From positions 1-27,647 of the forward strand of contig CBDUQP010000031.1 in assembly GCA_965369385.1 (NCBI GenBank): a stretch of 27,647 bases of DNA, written 5' to 3'. Positions 24,376 through 27,647 of this stretch are shown one piece after another. How positions within the stretch are numbered: the stretch's first letter is position 1; every line of letters begins with the position of its first letter. A program made the position numbers and the translations under genes. The notes below the pieces were generated by a model. The model was not told the DNA's origin, searched no databases, and was given only the letters and a program-made list of their open reading frames with translations. The stretch comes from CBDUQP01 sp965369385. Lineage in GTDB: Bacteria; Planctomycetota; Phycisphaerae; SM23-33.

Positions 24376-25029
24376 TCAAACATACTTCATTCGGGCTATT
24401 GAGTGGAATCGGCGGCCCTGGGTTATGTACTTCCGCTCGAAATTCGTTCCCACAATCTCGCCATCCTCAGCCGACATCTTGGGCATCGGAATGCTGGCAA
24501 AACCCGGCGCATGTGTCAAAACGCGATGAATCTGCGCGAAATACCCCCTGTGATCGGTAACCATGATCAACTGACCGCCGGGAACAAGAATTCGCCTCAC
24601 CTGGTCAAGAAACGGGCGCTGCATGATTCTGCGGCGATGGTGCCTGCGTTTCGGCCAGGGGTCGGGAAAGTAAATGTGTAGCCGCATTATCGAGCAATCT
24701 GGGACGAATTTGCGGATAAACGCTTCCGCATCGGTTCCCAACATACGCACATTGCGAAGGTCATTGCGCTTCAGGCGGTCGGCTGCGTGCCGGCAGTATG
24801 CTCGTGCGTATTCGATGCCCAGGAAATTCACTTCCGGCCGCGCAGCCGCCCGGACAACGAGGAAAGTTCCCTTTCCGCTGCCGATTTCGATCTCGACGGG
24901 ACGGTCATTGCCAAAAATATCTTCGAAATCTACAGGGCCGGTGATTGTTGAATCATCCAACATCACGCCGTCAGTTTCCCACTCGGTTTCTCTATTCCGC
25001 AGCAGCTTTTTCGGTGATTGCAATCGCAT
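24376..25029 (-). CDS. trmB: tRNA (guanine-N7-)-methyltransferase TrmB
   Basis: A 217-residue SAM-dependent enzyme that makes m7G46 in tRNA variable loops. The SAM site is VEIEIGSGKGTF (45-56), GIEYARAYCRHA (71-82) holds the acidic ribose-binding residue, and the tRNA/catalytic signature is YFPDPWPKRRHHRRR (120-134). The C-terminal GTNFERKY motif is present. Length matches the family. The ATG at 25029 has no Shine-Dalgarno sequence but has a -35/-10 pair immediately upstream, so its mRNA is probably leaderless. It lies downstream of the rubredoxin-GltB-like gene on the same strand, 164 bp away, and is likely transcribed from its own promoter. Confidence 0.97.
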   Translation of the reverse strand: MRLQSPKKLLRNRETEWETDGVMLDDSTITGPVDFEDIFGNDRPVEIEIGSGKGTFLVVRAAARPEVNFLGIEYARAYCRHAADRLKRNDLRNVRMLGTDAEAFIRKFVPDCSIMRLHIYFPDPWPKRRHHRRRIMQRPFLDQVRRILVPGGQLIMVTDHRGYFAQIHRVLTHAPGFASIPMPKMSAEDGEIVGTNFERKYITQGRRFHSIARMKYV

Positions 25030-25035
25030 GGCAGC

Positions 25036-25064
25036 AGGATACGGATTTGCACGCCTTTCGACAA
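25036..25064 (-). promoter_or_regulatory. Candidate leaderless promoter of trmB
   Basis: On the minus strand, TTGTCG (25059-25064), a 17-bp spacer and TATCCT (25036-25041) are followed by GCTGCC and the ATG. Spacing and the final 15 nt closely match the holA promoter. Confidence 0.5.
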
Positions 25065-25193
25065 GGGAAGTATCTGTTTCTGGCCGGTGATCTGTTGTGG
25101 AATAATATCTGGTCGGGCGCTATCGATAGACAATCGGCGTAGCAGACCCTCTCTTCTTGCTCACAACAGCTTAGATTGCCCCAAGTTATCCAA

Positions 25194-26594
25194 TCAGGCG
25201 TGTTTGATCTGCGTGTGAGCAGATATCTCAGAGTTCGTGGTGCAGAGATCTTCTATGCCAAGCTTGTGCACATCATCGCGGCCGGTCAGACGCGCGAATG
25301 CACGTAACTCTTCTGTGCAGACCTTGAGGTAGTTGGCAACACGTTCGGCGGCACGTTCGCCCTTGAAGCGAGCGCGAAGCTCCGGATCCTGCGTTGCGCT
25401 GCCGACAGGACACATGCCAGTATTACAGATGCGGTACTGCTGACAAGCGGCCGCCATCATTGCTGCCGTGCCAATTGCAATGGCATCGGCCCCCATAGCC
25501 AACGCTTTGGCAAAGTCAGACGAAACTCGCAGCCCACCCGTGATTATCAGTGTCATGTCCGACACACCGGCTTTGTCCAGATACGTTCTGGCACGATGCA
25601 GCGCATAGATTGTCGGCACGGACGTGGCATCTTTGACGAATTTTGGTGCCGCCGCCGTCGCGCCGCCTCGGCCGTCAATGGTCACGAAGTCTGCTCCAGC
25701 GTAGATAGCGACCTCCAAATCCGCCTCAACGTGTCCCGCAGCGAGTTTGAGACCGATGGGCCTGCCCTTCGATGTCTCGCGAAGATACGTTATCTTCTGT
25801 TTCAGGTCATCCGGTGTGGTGATATCTGCGAAGTGCGCTGGGCTATGAATATCATGCCCTTGGGGTTTGTCGCGGATAGCCGCGATCTCCTCGGTAACCT
25901 TGTCTCCTGGCAGATGCCCGCCCATACCTGGCTTGGCGGACTGGCCAATCTTGATCTCCACTGCATCCACGCGCTGCAGGTTCTCTTCGGTGGCGCTGTA
26001 GAGGTTGGGCACGTATTCGAAGATGTATTTATGGGCCGCCTGGAGGGAGTCTTCCAACAGACCTCCCTCCCCCGAACACATAGCCGTTCCAACGGCCGCA
26101 CTGCCGGTTGCGAGAGCTATCTTCAATTCCTTGGACAATGCACCGAAAGACATGTGTGTTATGTAGATAGGTGTGTCGATGACCAGCGGCAGGTCCGCTT
26201 TTGGGCCAATTACCGTTTGGGTACTAATGGGCACGTCGGGATTCAGGGGTAGCCGGGCCAGTTGAACGCCTTTGATGAGAATATCGTCCCAGGAGACAAG
26301 AGGAAGGCGTGTGCGCATCGGTTCTATAATGGATTCGCCGCTCTCAGCCATCGCGTGGATGGCGGCCATGTGCGTTTCAGTCTCATCCGAAGTGCGAACA
26401 AACTGCTCGGCACTGCCATTTTCATTTGCTGGCGCGGCTGGGGGCGTCTGGCTGTCGGCGCTGTCCAGCGGATTGAACAAGTCCTTTCCGGAATCACACA
26501 CCGGACAACTCCAGGCTTCCGACAGGTCAGACCATGGACCGTCGGCTTGCTCGTCAACAACATGCCCGCAGACGTCACACTCGTATTTGCTCAC
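25194..26594 (-). CDS. Rubredoxin-fused glutamate-synthase-like FMN/Fe-S flavoprotein (GltB synthase domain)
   Basis: A 466-residue redox protein. The N terminus is a shortened rubredoxin: C6-x2-C9 and C30-x2-C33 with only 20 residues between the pairs (ordinary rubredoxin has about 29). After a polar linker (about 40-80), the remainder is the FMN-binding glutamate synthase domain: THMSFGALS, GEGGLLEDS, EIKIGQSAKPGMGG, GLKLAAGHVEADL and TIDGRGGATAAAP are all present. The cysteine motif CQQYRICNTGMCPVG fits a 3Fe-4S-type cluster. There is no glutaminase domain, so glutamine-dependent glutamate synthesis alone is unlikely; the true substrate is unknown. The start is the GTG at 26594, 8 nt after AAAGGAG; the GTG at 26603 overlaps that ribosome site and is rejected. 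It lies 34 bp downstream of rubrerythrin in one operon. Confidence 0.9.
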   Translation of the reverse strand: MSKYECDVCGHVVDEQADGPWSDLSEAWSCPVCDSGKDLFNPLDSADSQTPPAAPANENGSAEQFVRTSDETETHMAAIHAMAESGESIIEPMRTRLPLVSWDDILIKGVQLARLPLNPDVPISTQTVIGPKADLPLVIDTPIYITHMSFGALSKELKIALATGSAAVGTAMCSGEGGLLEDSLQAAHKYIFEYVPNLYSATEENLQRVDAVEIKIGQSAKPGMGGHLPGDKVTEEIAAIRDKPQGHDIHSPAHFADITTPDDLKQKITYLRETSKGRPIGLKLAAGHVEADLEVAIYAGADFVTIDGRGGATAAAPKFVKDATSVPTIYALHRARTYLDKAGVSDMTLIITGGLRVSSDFAKALAMGADAIAIGTAAMMAAACQQYRICNTGMCPVGSATQDPELRARFKGERAAERVANYLKVCTEELRAFARLTGRDDVHKLGIEDLCTTNSEISAHTQIKHA

Positions 26595-26628
26595 GGCTGG
26601 CACTCCTTTGGCGTTCGAAAGAATATGT

Positions 26629-27153
26629 CTACGCGATGCTCAAATCAGCCGGTTCGTAATATTCCTGCGTATGTTTGCAACATGGGCACTTCTTCGGGGG
26701 CTCGGTGCCTTCGTACGTGTATCCACACACGGCGCATTTCCAGACAATCGGCTTGTCGCGCTTATACACTGTGCCGCTTTCGACCATCTCCAGCAGCTTC
26801 TTGTATCTCTCAGCGTGGTGCTTTTCGACCTTGGCAATCTGCCGGAACAGGATAGCCGCTTCCTTATTACCATCGGCTTCGGCCTGCTCAGCGAACTGGG
26901 GATACATCGTAATAGTCTCTTCCATCTCGCCTTCGAGCGCGGCTTTCAGATTTGTCGCAGTGTCGTTGACTCCCTTCATGAGCATGAAGTGGTCTTTGGC
27001 GTGTCGGCACTCGTTTTCGGCGGTTTCTTCAAAAATCTTGGCAATGTAGTGGTACCCTTCTTTTCGTGCGACATTGGCCCAGTACGTGTACTTGTTCCGC
27101 GCCTGCGATTCGCCCGCAAAAGCTTCTTGGATATTCTTCTCTGTTTCGCTCAT
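26629..27153 (-). CDS. rbr: Rubrerythrin (diiron peroxidase)
   Basis: A 174-residue peroxide-reducing protein of anaerobes. The four-helix ferritin-like diiron domain (1-130) carries E14 (AGESQARN), the ExxH at E48-H51, the acidic GEMEE run (75-79) and the second ExxH at E110-H113 (VEKHHAERY). The C-terminal rubredoxin-like domain has C140-x2-C143 and C156-x2-C159 (with an extra C158). It reduces H2O2 to water using electrons from a rubredoxin or NAD(P)H-linked partner. The ATG at 27153 follows AAAGGAA; the open frame continues upstream to 27237 without homology. First gene of an operon with the rubredoxin-GltB-like flavoprotein, which may be its electron donor or share its role in oxidative stress. 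Confidence 0.96.
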   Translation of the reverse strand: MSETEKNIQEAFAGESQARNKYTYWANVARKEGYHYIAKIFEETAENECRHAKDHFMLMKGVNDTATNLKAALEGEMEETITMYPQFAEQAEADGNKEAAILFRQIAKVEKHHAERYKKLLEMVESGTVYKRDKPIVWKCAVCGYTYEGTEPPKKCPCCKHTQEYYEPADLSIA

Positions 27154-27238
27154 GTTTCCATTCCTTTCATCTGATATTTCGCATCCCCGAGTCTGTAACT
27201 TGCAGCCGGGATTATCCATAGAAGTGTAACTGACCAAT

Positions 27239-27267
27239 ATTATAGGTGTTTCAAGTGATTATTTCAC
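27239..27267 (-). promoter_or_regulatory. Promoter of the rubrerythrin operon
   Basis: On the minus strand, GTGAAA (27262-27267), a 17-bp spacer and a perfect TATAAT (27239-27244). Transcription would start near 27232, leaving a leader of about 78 nt with a good ribosome site before the ATG at 27153. The same GTGAAA-17 arrangement is seen upstream of the large oxidoreductase gene. Confidence 0.55.
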
Positions 27268-27284
27268 CCATCCAGAGATCAGTA

Positions 27285-27450
27285 AGCACCTTTCCACCCA
27301 CCGGAGTCCCGTCGGCGGCACTGTACCTGGCCGTAGAGAGGGGGTCGTCGAAGAGAGAGCGCATTCATGCTGTGGGCGCTTGTTGCATGTTCCCGCGTCC
27401 CTTCTTTCTGATCCCGGGTGGGAACTCAGTCCATGTAACTTGGAGGTGCT
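27285..27450 (+). ncRNA. Possible structured RNA in the 449-bp gap between rbr and the last gene
   Basis: The gap 27154-27602 has no convincing protein gene. By hand folding, AGCACC (27285-27290) pairs with GGTGCT (27445-27450), and the adjacent TTTCCACCC (27291-27299) pairs with GGGTGGGAA (27416-27424), leaving a 20-nt one-sided bulge. Inside, 27352-27359 pairs with 27402-27409, and CATGC (27366-27370) pairs with GCATG (27385-27389). The result is a rod-like fold of about 165 nt with a large bulge. The overall shape recalls 6S-type RNAs, but I see no conserved family sequence. The complement could also fold, so the strand is uncertain. Confidence 0.3.
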
Positions 27451-27510
27451 CTGTTGTTGAGTGTAAGGCTTAACCCTGCACCGGAAATACGGGCACGGAT
27501 GTATTTATGC

Positions 27511-27538
27511 TTGTAATCGCACTGATCAGAAAGATAAT
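27511..27538 (+). promoter_or_regulatory. Candidate promoter of the final gene
   Basis: TTGTAA (27511-27516), a 16-bp spacer and GATAAT (27533-27538) predict a start near 27545 and a leader of about 58 nt ahead of the ATG at 27603. Confidence 0.45.
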
Positions 27539-27602
27539 CAGAGTTGATGTCACGCCACATGGGCCTTCCACGGTTTACTGATCATTTCATGGAGTACGAA
27601 AA

Positions 27603-27647
27603 ATGAAACTTGGAGTAATGGCTGCGCTGTTCGGTCAGATGAAGTTC
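27603..27647 (+). CDS. Partial gene, probable sugar-phosphate isomerase/epimerase (N terminus only)
   Basis: Only the first 15 codons are in the window, reading MKLGVMAALFGQMKF. GGAG (27591-27594) lies 8 nt before the ATG, so the start is good. The pattern MKLGV-x-ALF is typical of the first strand of TIM-barrel sugar-phosphate isomerase/epimerase proteins (AP endonuclease family 2 fold). With so little sequence, the product is a suggestion only. Confidence 0.5.
   Translation, partial: MKLGVMAALFGQMKF

Noticed and set aside
26595..26603. GTG at 26603 as start of the rubredoxin-GltB-like gene
   Set aside because: It directly abuts the AAAGGAG ribosome site; the GTG at 26594 has correct spacing.
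27246..27473. 75-codon plus-strand frame in the last gap
   Set aside because: No ribosome site, no homology, and it overlaps the region with strong potential for RNA pairing.
1..27647. tRNA, rRNA, CRISPR, IS or prophage elements
   Set aside because: No T-loop/acceptor patterns in the gaps, no regularly spaced repeats, no transposase or integrase-like frame and no terminal inverted repeats were seen.

Overview
The window is ordinary-looking bacterial chromosome of about 50% GC, densely coding on both strands, with no phage, IS, CRISPR, tRNA or rRNA that I can see. The gene content suggests an anaerobic or microaerophilic bacterium: rubrerythrin, a rubredoxin-fused glutamate-synthase-like flavoprotein, and a CoA-linked 2-oxoacid oxidoreductase with many Fe-S cysteines. 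A Planctomycetota/Phycisphaerae-type genome is my best guess, from the overall gene repertoire, the compact UvrC and the PurS-PurL fusion. This is inference, not proof.

Layout. 1-2.7 kb: a small unknown protein (+), then on the minus strand parB followed by a membrane-anchored lytic transglycosylase. Two perfect parS palindromes lie 84 bp apart just upstream of parB, and there is no parA. 2.7-5.3 kb: asnB (-) divergent from a dimeric-type dUTPase/MazG-like pyrophosphatase (+). 5.4-10.8 kb: a 1572-residue three-module enzyme (IorA + IorB + GltD-like reductase) followed closely by nth. 11.3-12.7 kb: a short uvrC (+). 12.9-18.0 kb: the minus-strand run pgi-purL-purQ. 18.2-19.4 kb: thiS and thiG (+). 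19.5-22.0 kb: a small membrane protein translationally coupled to a DinG-family helicase (+). 22.0-25.0 kb: holA (-), divergent from a two-TM potassium channel with RCK domains (+), which converges on trmB (-). 25.2-27.2 kb: a rubrerythrin / rubredoxin-GltB-like operon (-). The window ends in the first 15 codons of a gene whose start resembles sugar-phosphate isomerase/epimerases.

How it fits together. Most of it is housekeeping: DNA repair (nth, uvrC, dinG), replication and segregation (holA, parB/parS), purine synthesis fed from hexose phosphate (pgi, purL, purQ), thiamine thiazole synthesis, tRNA modification and amide-nitrogen metabolism. The redox genes are the distinctive part. The giant fusion joins a ferredoxin-type 2-oxoacid oxidoreductase to an NAD(P)H-reactive flavoprotein, so one polypeptide could couple aryl-pyruvate oxidation directly to NAD(P). 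The second unusual theme is transcriptional. asnB, holA, trmB, kch-like and uvrC all have a -10 box ending 6-7 nt before the ATG and no Shine-Dalgarno sequence, which is the geometry of leaderless mRNAs. parB, thiS, rubrerythrin, the GltB-like gene, the membrane protein and the final gene have conventional ribosome binding sites.

Limits: all assignments come from reading translated sequence and motifs by eye; no database search, folding program or expression data were used.
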